From positions 1 through 7,700 of the forward strand of contig JAUVYX010000036.1 of NCBI GenBank assembly GCA_030602865.1: a stretch of 7,700 nt of DNA, written 5' to 3'. The notes beneath the pieces are model-generated. The model saw only the letters and a program-made list of their open reading frames with translations, was not told the origin of the DNA and did no database searches. Positions 1 to 6,120 of the stretch are shown in pieces. The position numbers and the translations under genes are program-made. Each line of letters opens with the position of its first letter. Position 1 is the first letter of the stretch. This DNA comes from Dehalococcoidia bacterium. Its GTDB lineage: Bacteria; Chloroflexota; Dehalococcoidia; GIF9; AB-539-J10.

Positions 1-402
1 TATATAGCCAACACTGCGACGACTGGCAGCTCCATGTACGCCACCATCTTCAGGAGTCTCAGGCAGAACCATGCGAATACATTCCTTTGCTTCCTCTGCC
101 GAACGACAATCGGTAAATAATATATTCTGAATACCCGCATCAAGAGACCTGTTGGTAATAAACAACCTCGGGTCCTGTTCCACTTTCATCATCGATGACA
201 TGCTGGGGAAAAGCTCAACTGCACGAGCGAAATTTGGAAGGCTCTCCAGGCTCCAATCAGTATATTCTCCGCTGAGTTCAATATAGTCAAACATACCTGA
301 ATGACCAATTATCTCTGTTACCATCGGTGATGTAATCATCTGCCGTGTACCCAAAGTTGGTTTCCCTGCATCTAAAAGTTCCCTGAGTATATTTCTCCTC
401 AT
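1..402 (-). CDS. HpcH/HpaI aldolase-family protein, N-terminal part (runs off window)
   Basis: This is the first 134 codons of a minus-strand gene whose 3' end lies outside the window; the frame stays open from the ATG at 402-400 to base 1. A good Shine-Dalgarno (AGGAG, 409-413) sits 6 bases upstream. The fold pattern matches HpcH/HpaI aldolases, which cleave or form 2-oxo-acid aldol products using a divalent metal: LDAGKPTLGTR (residues 10-20), a first strand near residues 38-43 (FDYIEL), then an SLDAG...ILFTDCRSAEEA block (residues 86-106) typical of the barrel core. In characterised members an EH pair with a catalytic His follows the first strand. Here the equivalent stretch reads SGEYTDWSLES, giving Tyr in the His position by my alignment. 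The Arg that normally contacts the substrate also appears as Lys (MMKVEQDP, residues 71-78). The metal ligands would lie beyond the window. The family call is fairly safe; aldolase activity is uncertain. Confidence 0.8.
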   Translation of the reverse strand, partial: MRRNILRELLDAGKPTLGTRQMITSPMVTEIIGHSGMFDYIELSGEYTDWSLESLPNFARAVELFPSMSSMMKVEQDPRLFITNRSLDAGIQNILFTDCRSAEEAKECIRMVLPETPEDGGVHGAASRRSVGYI

Positions 403-431
403 TTTGTTCTCCTTCGTTTATTTTTTATATC

Positions 432-453
432 CGCCAGTTAAGAACAACTGACG
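432..453 (-). repeat. Inverted repeat at the likely 5' end of the aldolase transcript
   Basis: Arms CGCCAGTT (432-439) and AACTGACG (446-453) flank a 6-base loop. In minus-strand RNA all 8 pairs form, one of them U-G. The dyad starts about where transcription from the 459-488 promoter should begin, so it could be an operator abutting the -10 box or a 5' stem-loop on the mRNA. No U-run follows it on either strand, so it is not an intrinsic terminator. Confidence 0.45.
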
Positions 454-458
454 ATAAT

Positions 459-488
459 ATTATACGAACATACTGACATTTAATGCAA
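459..488 (-). promoter_or_regulatory. Sigma-70-type promoter for the aldolase-family gene
   Basis: On the minus strand there is TTGCAT (483-488), an 18-base spacer and a perfect TATAAT (459-464). The predicted start is near 452, giving a leader of roughly 50 bases before the ATG at 402. The position just upstream of a gene with a good Shine-Dalgarno supports it. The -35 box matches consensus at 4 of 6 bases. Confidence 0.55.
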
Positions 489-590
489 TAATAATCATCA
501 TCCATTGCAGCTATCAACGCCTTCATCCACAGGGCAAAGAAAGGCTCAGCGATTCCTACGCAGGACAGGGGGGGAGAGACAGTATTCCCA

Positions 591-704
591 TCAGTTTTTT
601 CGTAGAACGGGAAGAAAGGCCATTCCACCAATCACCAGTAGTAGAGAGGCAGATAGATAGAATACGGCAGAAAGCCCCATGTTATCAGCCACGGCACTGG
701 ACAT
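591..704 (-). pseudogene. Remnant of an MFS transporter C-terminus
   Basis: This minus-strand frame encodes 37 residues beginning MSSAVADNMGLSAVFYLSAS and continuing as a hydrophobic helix that ends in a basic tail (VLRKN). It reads like the last loop and twelfth helix of a major facilitator transporter: the xADxxGLxxVFYLSAxLLL pattern followed by a short charged C-terminus. A TAG stop directly precedes the ATG in frame, no Shine-Dalgarno is visible, and the preceding DNA is promoter-like rather than MFS-coding. It is best read as what is left after deletion of most of an MFS gene. It is not a copy of the intact transporter at 1321-2583, whose C-terminus differs. The alternative is a translated single-helix small protein. 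A run of seven G at about 568-574 lies just beyond its stop. Confidence 0.45.
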
Positions 705-726
705 CTATAATGATATTTACATAAGG

Positions 727-740
727 TGACCGGTTGTCAA
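727..740 (-). promoter_or_regulatory. TGAC-N5-GTCA dyad overlapping a TTGACA box
   Basis: TGACCGGTTGTCA (727-739) is an inverted repeat with perfect 4-base arms and a central ACCGGT palindrome. On the minus strand it overlaps a perfect -35 hexamer, TTGACA (735-740). Suitably placed -10 candidates are poor (AATATC at 17 bases, TATCAT at 19). The layout, a dyad on top of a -35 box, is that of a repressor operator such as TetR-family proteins use, but no regulator gene is in the window. It would have driven the gene whose remnant lies at 591-704. Confidence 0.35.
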
Positions 741-760
741 CCCTTATTCATTAAGCAACG

Positions 761-799
761 AGGGATGTTTCATGAGCTAACTCAGGAGACATCCTTTTT
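761..799 (+). terminator. Hairpin followed by a T-run (possible plus-strand terminator)
   Basis: AGGGATGT (761-768) can pair with ACATCCTT (789-796) over 8 positions including one G-U. A nested GAG/CTC pair lies inside, and TTTTT (795-799) follows on the plus strand. The stem is only moderately GC-rich and no plus-strand gene lies upstream to need it. On the minus strand it straddles the stop of the 782-949 ORF but has no U-run in that direction. Could be a chance structure. Confidence 0.25.
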
Positions 800-949
800 C
801 GTTATCCAGTAATAAACCGCTATAGAGAACGCAACTATACCAAAACATACTGTGATGGCTTCAGTAGTACCATAATCACGATATGTAAAGTATGCAGCGA
901 TTGCCGCAAGAATTACCCCAAGGAAAGGAATTATTTTAGCCAGTTCCAT
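782..949 (-). CDS. Small membrane protein, 55 residues, two predicted helices
   Basis: This short minus-strand gene runs from ATG (949-947) to TGA (784-782). A clear Shine-Dalgarno, AGAGGGG (958-964), lies 8 bases upstream, and a perfect TATAAT (984-989) lies a further 20 bases up, so it has its own start signals. The product begins MELAKIIPFLGVILAAIAAY. It has a first hydrophobic segment at about residues 5-22, a polar turn containing YRDYGTT (residues 23-29), a second hydrophobic segment at about 31-49, and a basic tail (TKKDVS). Both ends would be on the same side of the membrane, probably the cytoplasm given the lysines. I do not recognise the family. It points away from the MFS gene at 1321 and toward the aldolase-family gene. 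Function unknown; it could be a small accessory subunit or a stand-alone protein. Confidence 0.6.
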   Translation of the reverse strand: MELAKIIPFLGVILAAIAAYFTYRDYGTTEAITVCFGIVAFSIAVYYWITKKDVS

Positions 950-1320
950 TATGTTTACCCCTCTATTTTATATGTTCAACTACATTATACAATAATCATG
1001 ATTTTCCAGAAATATTAACTCTGTAGCAAACAACAGCCAGGACGGGTTATGTCTCCAATGCTTGCATTTAGATGGATAGTCACACGCCAGCAAATTACAA
1101 AGGATATTTAAAAGGCTTCCCTATTTCATTGAAGCAAGCTATAATCTGCCAATACTGCAAACTTTAGCATAGCACCAGTCGCCAGATAGAACAGGATTTA
1201 GTAGCTATAAAACTTGCCCTTTCTATAGGTGCTGTACATAGCATGCCCTTTTCTCAGGGTATAACCATAGAAGGTGCATTAATACAATAGAGTACTTCAA
1301 ATAGTAGTAAAGAGAATGAA
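950..1320. other. Intergenic region with no convincing gene
   Basis: About 370 bases separate the divergent small membrane gene and the MFS gene. The proximal end carries the minus-strand promoter listed separately. A TATAAT at 1140-1145 on the plus strand could serve the MFS gene, but its -35 (TTCCCT, 1117-1122) is poor and it would leave a leader of about 170 bases. Only very short frames exist (for example 20 codons from 1049), none with a good ribosome binding site. I see no tRNA, repeat array or clear terminator. Confidence 0.6.
984..1012 (-). promoter_or_regulatory. Promoter candidate for the small membrane protein gene
   Basis: On the minus strand there is a perfect TATAAT (984-989), preceded after 17 bases by a weak -35, TTTCTG (1007-1012). 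Transcription would start near 977, giving a leader of just under 30 bases to the ATG at 949. The call rests on the -10 box and its position; the poor -35 limits confidence. Confidence 0.45.
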
Positions 1321-2583
1321 ATGAATCCGATAAAGAGGCTAAAAATATTTTACGGATACTGGATACTGCTGGTTGCCTTTTTATGCCTGTTCATCCCTGC
1401 AGGATGTGGTTATTTCATTTTCAGCCTGTTCATCAGGCCCCTCCAGGCTGATATGGGATGGAGTCGAGCCGGGATAATGATCGCCTTCTCCATCCTCCTC
1501 CTGGTTACAGGAGCAGCTTCCCCTTTCGCAGGACGAATCGTTGACCGCTATGGACCCAAAAGGGTTATCTTCACAGGGGTTCCTATCATGGCTTTAGGAT
1601 TTATTCTGTTGAGCACAACAACCTTTCTTTGGCAATTCTATCTAGGATATGCAATTGTCGGTATTGGTACAGCAGCTTCGTCCCAGGTATCCGCCAGCAC
1701 CCTGGTTTCAAACTGGTTTGATAAAAAAAGAGGTATGGCCATTGGCATAATGTCAATGGGGATAGGTGCAGCAGGTTTTGTCTTTGCACCTCTCGTTGGA
1801 GGCTATCTAATACCCAGTTTTGGCTGGAGAACAAGCTATCTAGTCCTGGCTGTAATCACCTGTGCTTCCCTGATTCCCGCGACGCTGCTGATAGTAAAAA
1901 CCAGGCCCTCAGATATTGGTCTTTTCCCTGACGGTATTAAGCCAACAATAACAGGTAAAATAAACGGAAGCAGTTCCATGTCCTCCCAGGGATTGTCCTT
2001 AAAGGCAGCTTTTGGTACGATAGCATTCTGGTTGATTGCTATTTCCTACCTGACAGGAGGGTTCAGCAGTGTTGGGATAATACAAAGCCAGGTGCCCCAT
2101 TTCGAAGACATTGGTTTCTCCACCACAACGGCAGTGGGTGCCCTCAGTCTCCTGGGAATTGCCAGTGCCATCGGAAAATTCGCCTTCGGCTGGCTTTGTG
2201 ATAAGCTGCCAGCCAAGTATGTTTCTGCCATTGGACTGGGGCTACAGGCTATAGGAATCCTGATACTGTTAAATTTGAGCTCTGCAACTTCACAGACCCT
2301 GTTATGGTCCTATGCCTTGCTCTTCGGTTTCTCTCTTGGCAGCTGGCTGCCAACCTTGTCAATGCTCACCAGTACCAGCTTTGGACTGCGTTCTTACGGC
2401 ACTATTTTCGGACTGCTGAACTTTTTTCAGTGCATTGGAGTCGCCTCCGGCCCTTTCATAGCAGGATACATCTTCGACATCACTGGTAGCTACCACAATG
2501 CTTTTATCATCTTCCTGCTTCTATATGCGGTCTCGATTCCTACAGTACTACTGATTCGTCAAGTAAAAAGGATTTCAACCTGA
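1321..2583 (+). CDS. MFS transporter, OFA / monocarboxylate-porter-like
   Basis: This is a complete 420-residue, 12-helix carrier of the inner membrane. A short basic N-terminus (MNPIKRLKIFYGYW) leads into helix 1. The MFS motif A is clear in loop 2-3 (GRIVDRYGPKR, residues 71-81), with a related element in the second half (GWLCDKLPAKY, 290-300). NWFDKKRGMAIGI (131-143) and FGLRSYGTIFGL (354-365) are the WF-kkRG-A-Gi and R-yGt-fG signatures seen in oxalate/formate antiporter and monocarboxylate-porter relatives. A hydrophilic central loop spans about 193-228. The likely job is exchange or uptake of an organic acid or similar small anion, but the substrate cannot be read from sequence. The start has only a weak AGAG upstream (about 1311-1314), yet the N-terminus fits the family. 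The gene is separated by 164 bases and a candidate promoter from the AOR operon, so it need not be co-transcribed with it. Confidence 0.85.
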   Translation: MNPIKRLKIFYGYWILLVAFLCLFIPAGCGYFIFSLFIRPLQADMGWSRAGIMIAFSILLLVTGAASPFAGRIVDRYGPKRVIFTGVPIMALGFILLSTTTFLWQFYLGYAIVGIGTAASSQVSASTLVSNWFDKKRGMAIGIMSMGIGAAGFVFAPLVGGYLIPSFGWRTSYLVLAVITCASLIPATLLIVKTRPSDIGLFPDGIKPTITGKINGSSSMSSQGLSLKAAFGTIAFWLIAISYLTGGFSSVGIIQSQVPHFEDIGFSTTTAVGALSLLGIASAIGKFAFGWLCDKLPAKYVSAIGLGLQAIGILILLNLSSATSQTLLWSYALLFGFSLGSWLPTLSMLTSTSFGLRSYGTIFGLLNFFQCIGVASGPFIAGYIFDITGSYHNAFIIFLLLYAVSIPTVLLIRQVKRIST

Positions 2584-2665
2584 TTAAACAGTGCATCGCC
2601 ACTGAACTCCAGTCCTCATACTCAGAAAAGACTGGTATCATAGATACATAGAAGCAAGCAGGGTC

Positions 2666-2694
2666 TTGATTCTCAGCACATAGTAGTGTATGTT
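2666..2694 (+). promoter_or_regulatory. Promoter candidate for the AOR operon
   Basis: TTGATT (2666-2671), a 17-base spacer and TATGTT (2689-2694) each match consensus at 4 of 6 bases. The site lies in the only sizeable gap (2584-2747) ahead of five closely spaced plus-strand genes, with the first start codon about 50 bases downstream. A dyad overlapping the -10 is listed separately. Confidence 0.4.
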
Positions 2695-2715
2695 GAGCAC
2701 ATCCAGCGACAACAT
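2690..2715. repeat. Inverted repeat ATGTTG-N14-CAACAT downstream of the operon promoter
   Basis: Perfect 6-base arms at 2690-2695 and 2710-2715 are separated by 14 bases. One arm lies on the putative -10 box and the other straddles the expected early transcribed region. This is a typical place for a repressor half-site pair, though six-base arms with this spacing can occur by chance. Confidence 0.3.
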
Positions 2716-2747
2716 GATCAACCACATGAGATAGCGGAGGGAATTCA

Positions 2748-3509
2748 ATGGCAAAAGTCAACATCGTCGGCATAGTAGGCAGCCCCAGGCATCACAGCAA
2801 CACCGAGGTGATGGTCAGGGAAGCCCTGGAAGGAGCAGAAGAGACAGGCGACGTGGAAACACAGTTGCTCCTGCTGGCTGGCAAGAAAATCAACCCATGC
2901 ATTAGTTGTTTCAAGTGCAATGAAAAGAGGGATTTTTGCATCTTCCGATTCAAGGATGACATGCACGAGGTATATGAAAAATACCTGGCAGCTGACGGCC
3001 TGATAATCGGGAGTCCTGTATATCATCTATCCATATCAGGAATATTAAAGAACGCCATCGACCGCCTGGGACAGGGGCTGAACTCGAAATATCGAGCCAC
3101 TGGACGACCTTGGTTCGCTAAAGTTGGCGGGGTGCTGACCCAGGGTATGGGTAGATTTGGAGGGCAAGAATACACCGTACAATTCCTGGTCAGCCACCTG
3201 CTGCTAATGAACAACCTGGTGGTAGCTCCTGGCATGGGCGATGGTATCGGCGCAATCGGGTCATTCAACAATCAACCAATAAGGCAAGTCGGGGCGATAG
3301 CCGAATACGACACAGAAGCACTTCCTCAATCAAGGGCATTGGGCAAACGGGTAGCAGAGATTGCCAGAATAGTGAGGGCTGGAGCAGAAACACTGAAAGA
3401 CGAATTACCAGAGGAATACAATCAATATCTACTGCAAAGACAGGCAATTTCGGACTATGCACGCGCCACCCAGAAATGGGAATCAAAACAGGGCAAGGGA
3501 CGATCCTGA
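2748..3509 (+). CDS. Iron-sulfur flavoprotein, flavodoxin-like fold (NADPH-dependent FMN reductase superfamily)
   Basis: This is a 253-residue cytoplasmic electron carrier. Strand 1 and the FMN phosphate loop are GIVGSPRHHSNTE (residues 8-20). A second flavin-contact segment is GSPVYHLSISGILKNAIDR (88-106). Between them is the compact cysteine motif C51-X2-C54-X2-C57-X6-C64, which fits the [4Fe-4S] motif (C-X2-C-X2-C-X4-7-C) of the iron-sulfur flavoprotein (ISF) group known from methanogens and other anaerobes. Those proteins pass electrons between a 4Fe-4S cluster and FMN. A charged helical tail follows after about residue 190. A strong Shine-Dalgarno, GGAGGG (2736-2741), lies 6 bases upstream of the ATG. 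It is the first gene of the operon, 24 bases ahead of the ferredoxin gene, so it may link that protein and AOR to a soluble redox pool; that role is inferred. The physiological partner is not known. Confidence 0.85.
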   Translation: MAKVNIVGIVGSPRHHSNTEVMVREALEGAEETGDVETQLLLLAGKKINPCISCFKCNEKRDFCIFRFKDDMHEVYEKYLAADGLIIGSPVYHLSISGILKNAIDRLGQGLNSKYRATGRPWFAKVGGVLTQGMGRFGGQEYTVQFLVSHLLLMNNLVVAPGMGDGIGAIGSFNNQPIRQVGAIAEYDTEALPQSRALGKRVAEIARIVRAGAETLKDELPEEYNQYLLQRQAISDYARATQKWESKQGKGRS

Positions 3510-3533
3510 TAATATTAACGAGAGGAACTGGAG

Positions 3534-4202
3534 ATGACCGGAAAATACGAAGTTAAATGTGGGATTACTGGCTGCCCCAATGACGCCATAGACGATTGTT
3601 CATATTGCGGAATACCCCTATGTGAAGCTCACGCTAAAAAGCTGGAGGGGCGAAAAGGCACTGAACTCTATTGTGGAGGCTGCTATGCCTATCTGTCAGC
3701 ATCCGGTTTAAAGGACAGGGAACTGGACCGCAAGCTGATACCAAACCTGCTGATGGTCAACAGCAGAAAATGTACCGGATGCAGGACATGCGAGTTGATA
3801 TGTTCCTTCGTACACAGCAAGGCGTTCAGCTACCAAAATTCAGCAATCACTGTTACCAGAAATGAAGATTGGGGCAGCAGCAAGCTGACTATTTGCCTTC
3901 ATTGTGAGGACCCGGAATGTGTGAAGGTCTGCCCCAGCGGGGCACTGAACAAGGATAACGATACGGGATTCGTCTCTCTTGACCAGGAAAAGTGCACCCT
4001 GTGTATGCTATGTATAGATGCCTGCCCCTACCATGCCATACATGACAACGACGACAAGATTGTAAAATGTGACCTATGTGGTGGAGAGCCAATGTGCGCC
4101 AGGTACTGTCCCTCCGAAGCCATCGAATGGATAAAGAAATACAAGATCGGAGAACGCCACAAGCTCGTCTACCTATTTAACACGGAAAGCGAGGAGGCAT
4201 AA
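3534..4202 (+). CDS. Four-cluster [4Fe-4S] ferredoxin-like electron transfer subunit with N-terminal zinc-finger-like module
   Basis: This 222-residue protein has two parts. Residues 75-200 hold sixteen cysteines in four groups: C80/83/86/90, C121/124/129/133, C154/157/160/164 and C179/182/188/192. This is the arrangement of the four-cluster subunits of the DmsB/PhsB type and of the small Fe-S subunits that accompany some AORs; groups 2, 3 and 4 end in C-P. Residues 9-50 carry a separate set: C9, C14, C22, C25, C30, H33, C47, C50. Its C-X2-C-X4-C-X2-H core resembles cross-braced AN1/B-box zinc fingers, an addition most relatives lack. There is no signal peptide or Tat motif, so it is cytoplasmic. 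A Shine-Dalgarno AGAGGA (3521-3526) lies 7 bases upstream. AOR starts 4 bases after its stop, and AOR's ribosome site lies inside this gene's last codons, so the two are probably made together as a complex. The electron-transfer role is confident; the zinc role is inferred. Confidence 0.9.
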   Translation: MTGKYEVKCGITGCPNDAIDDCSYCGIPLCEAHAKKLEGRKGTELYCGGCYAYLSASGLKDRELDRKLIPNLLMVNSRKCTGCRTCELICSFVHSKAFSYQNSAITVTRNEDWGSSKLTICLHCEDPECVKVCPSGALNKDNDTGFVSLDQEKCTLCMLCIDACPYHAIHDNDDKIVKCDLCGGEPMCARYCPSEAIEWIKKYKIGERHKLVYLFNTESEEA

Positions 4203-4206
4203 AGAT

Positions 4207-6084
4207 ATGTCATTCAACGCTACGATTCTCAGAGTCAATCTGACAGAGCATACAATAGAGAAACAGCAACTGCCACAAAAGCTCATAGAGGACTATCTCG
4301 GCGGTAGAGGAATAGGGATAAAAATCCTGTACGATGAGCTGCCGGCGGGGACGAAACCTCTCTCCCCTGAAAACATAGTGGTATTCTCCACTGGTGTACT
4401 TGGTGGCACCTTTGCTCCAGCCTCTGCCAGGTTGACGGTAACTTCCAAGTCTCCCGAAACCAATTTCTACTGCAAGAGCAACGTCGGCTCTCATTTTTCA
4501 CCGGAGTTAAGGTTCGCTGGCTATGACTGCATTCTGGTCACCGGGGCGTCTGATAAACCAGTGTATCTTTATATAAAAGACGATACAGTCGAAATCAGGG
4601 ATGCTGGTCATCTCTGGGGCAAGGACGTCAGGGAAACAGACAAGATACTGAAAGAAGAACTGGGGGATGATGGATTTTGCATTATGTCAATCGGTCCGGC
4701 AGGGGAGAACATGGTCAAATATTCGGCAATAATGTCCGGCATTTACCGCTGCGCAGCGCGGGGAGGAATGGGTGCCGTGCTGGGCTCCAAGAAATTAAAG
4801 GCCATAGCAGTGAGAGGAACTGGGGTAGTACATGTAAGTAATCCGGATAAATTCGCCGATACCGCCTTGAGAGCCAGGGAACTGGTCAAGGATGATAAAG
4901 ACAGATTTTTCAGATATTTCTACTTCGGCACACAGAGGGGTCTTATCTGGGCAAATAACGCCGGTACCAATTCAGCCAGAAATTATCAGACAGGATACGT
5001 AGAAGAAGCCTATAAAGTAGGTGGTGAATACATCAGGGAGAGATACCAGACAGCGGAGACCGGTTGTGGTTCATGTGTGTTGTGTTGTGGCACTTTTTAC
5101 GAGGTCAGGGAAGGACCGTATAAGGGAAGCCATTCGGAAGGCCCTGAATGGGAAGCCTGCAACGCCTTCGGGGCCAGAGTGGGCGCATCCGATACTGAGT
5201 TTATGCTCAGGGCAAATGAGCTGAGCAACTTGTATGGCCTGGATCTTTGCTCTGTCTCAAGCATTATCGCCTTCGTCATGGAACTGTACCAGAGAAGGAT
5301 TATCACAAAAAAAGATACCGACGGCCTCGAGCTATCATGGGGAAACCACGAGGTCATCCTGGAACTGCTAAGAAAGATTTCGCAGAGGGAAGGTTTTGGT
5401 AATATACTCGCTGAATCGATAACTGCTGTATCAGCAAACTATAAAGGTTCAGAAAAATACGTGATTGCTATCAAGGGACTGCCCATAACCGCAGTCGACC
5501 CCAGGATTACGGTGCCCTATGCTCTTGCCTTCGCTGTAAATCCCAGAGGGGGAGACCACCTGCATTCAGAGATACTCTGCCAGTTTGGAGCCAACCCCGA
5601 GCATGTCAGAATTGCCCGGGAGGTGAGCGGCAGCCCCGAGGGAACTAAACCATTGTCATACGAAGGGAAGGCAAGGATGGTGAAATATCACGAGCAGGTG
5701 TGCTGCGCCACAGATTCACTGGGGATATGCTTCCTGCATACACTGTCCTCTCACAGGGTAAGCCCTGAGATCATGGCTGCACTGTTTGAAAACGCCACCG
5801 GTATATCCATGGACACTGAAAATTTGCATCAGGCGAGTGAAAGAATACTAAACCTGGAGAGGGTTTTTAATATCAGGGAAGGACTGAGGAAAGAGGATGA
5901 TACATTGCCGCGTAGGATGTTCGATGAGGAAATTCCCAGCGGCCCCAGTAAAGGACGCAGGGTCTCTGAAGAGAAATTCAACAAATTGCTCGAGGAATAT
6001 TATGAGCTGCATGGGTGGGACTCGGATGGCATGCCACGGACAGAAACGATGAGCAGGCTCGGTCTCAAGCCTTTTAAAAAATAG
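4207..6084 (+). CDS. Aldehyde:ferredoxin oxidoreductase, tungsten-pterin enzyme
   Basis: This is a complete 625-residue AOR-family enzyme, the usual length, which oxidises aldehydes to carboxylates (or the reverse) on a tungsten bis-pterin centre. The N-terminal domain shows DYLGGRGIGIKIL (29-41), SPENIVVFSTG (53-63), SPELRFAGYD (98-107) and the pterin segment AARGGMGAVLGSKKLKAI (183-200). The [4Fe-4S] ligands are C287-X2-C290-X3-C294 and C508 in DSLGIC, matching the family pattern. EGPEWEA (311-317) and DPR...PRGGDHLHS (431-454) form the cofactor-proximal region. An additional C293 sits beside the cluster motif. A Shine-Dalgarno, AGGAGG (4192-4197), overlaps the 3' end of the ferredoxin gene, so translation is likely coupled. 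It differs from simple archaeal AOR in having a dedicated multi-cluster partner, as in the AorAB-type bacterial enzymes. BamB-type tungsten benzoyl-CoA reductases are in the same superfamily and cannot be fully excluded. The substrate is unknown. Confidence 0.93.
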   Translation: MSFNATILRVNLTEHTIEKQQLPQKLIEDYLGGRGIGIKILYDELPAGTKPLSPENIVVFSTGVLGGTFAPASARLTVTSKSPETNFYCKSNVGSHFSPELRFAGYDCILVTGASDKPVYLYIKDDTVEIRDAGHLWGKDVRETDKILKEELGDDGFCIMSIGPAGENMVKYSAIMSGIYRCAARGGMGAVLGSKKLKAIAVRGTGVVHVSNPDKFADTALRARELVKDDKDRFFRYFYFGTQRGLIWANNAGTNSARNYQTGYVEEAYKVGGEYIRERYQTAETGCGSCVLCCGTFYEVREGPYKGSHSEGPEWEACNAFGARVGASDTEFMLRANELSNLYGLDLCSVSSIIAFVMELYQRRIITKKDTDGLELSWGNHEVILELLRKISQREGFGNILAESITAVSANYKGSEKYVIAIKGLPITAVDPRITVPYALAFAVNPRGGDHLHSEILCQFGANPEHVRIAREVSGSPEGTKPLSYEGKARMVKYHEQVCCATDSLGICFLHTLSSHRVSPEIMAALFENATGISMDTENLHQASERILNLERVFNIREGLRKEDDTLPRRMFDEEIPSGPSKGRRVSEEKFNKLLEEYYELHGWDSDGMPRTETMSRLGLKPFKK

Positions 6085-6120
6085 AGGCGTCGTCTATAAC
6101 AGAGAGGAGAAAAAAGCAAA

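Noticed and set aside
425..631. Minus-strand frame of 68 codons between the MFS remnant and the aldolase-family gene
   Set aside because: It starts with TTG, lacks a Shine-Dalgarno, overlaps the MFS-like remnant in another frame and the aldolase promoter and dyad, and its protein has no recognisable pattern.
1049..1111. Plus-strand 20-codon frame beginning MSPMLAFRW
   Set aside because: No good ribosome binding site, very short, and no resemblance to a known peptide or leader.
1140..1145. TATAAT on the plus strand as a promoter for the MFS gene
   Set aside because: The -35 at 17 bases (TTCCCT) is poor and the start codon is about 170 bases away. I noted it in the intergenic entry only.
2609..2635. 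CCAGTC-N15-GACTGG hairpin after the MFS gene, considered as its terminator
   Set aside because: The stem is only 6 bp with a long loop, and no T-run follows (TATCATAG). I cannot support an intrinsic terminator here.
2745..3026. Minus-strand 93-codon frame opposite the flavoprotein gene
   Set aside because: It lies entirely over a well-supported coding gene and shows no independent family features. The same applies to the other antisense frames over the MFS, AOR, NicX-like and M20 genes.
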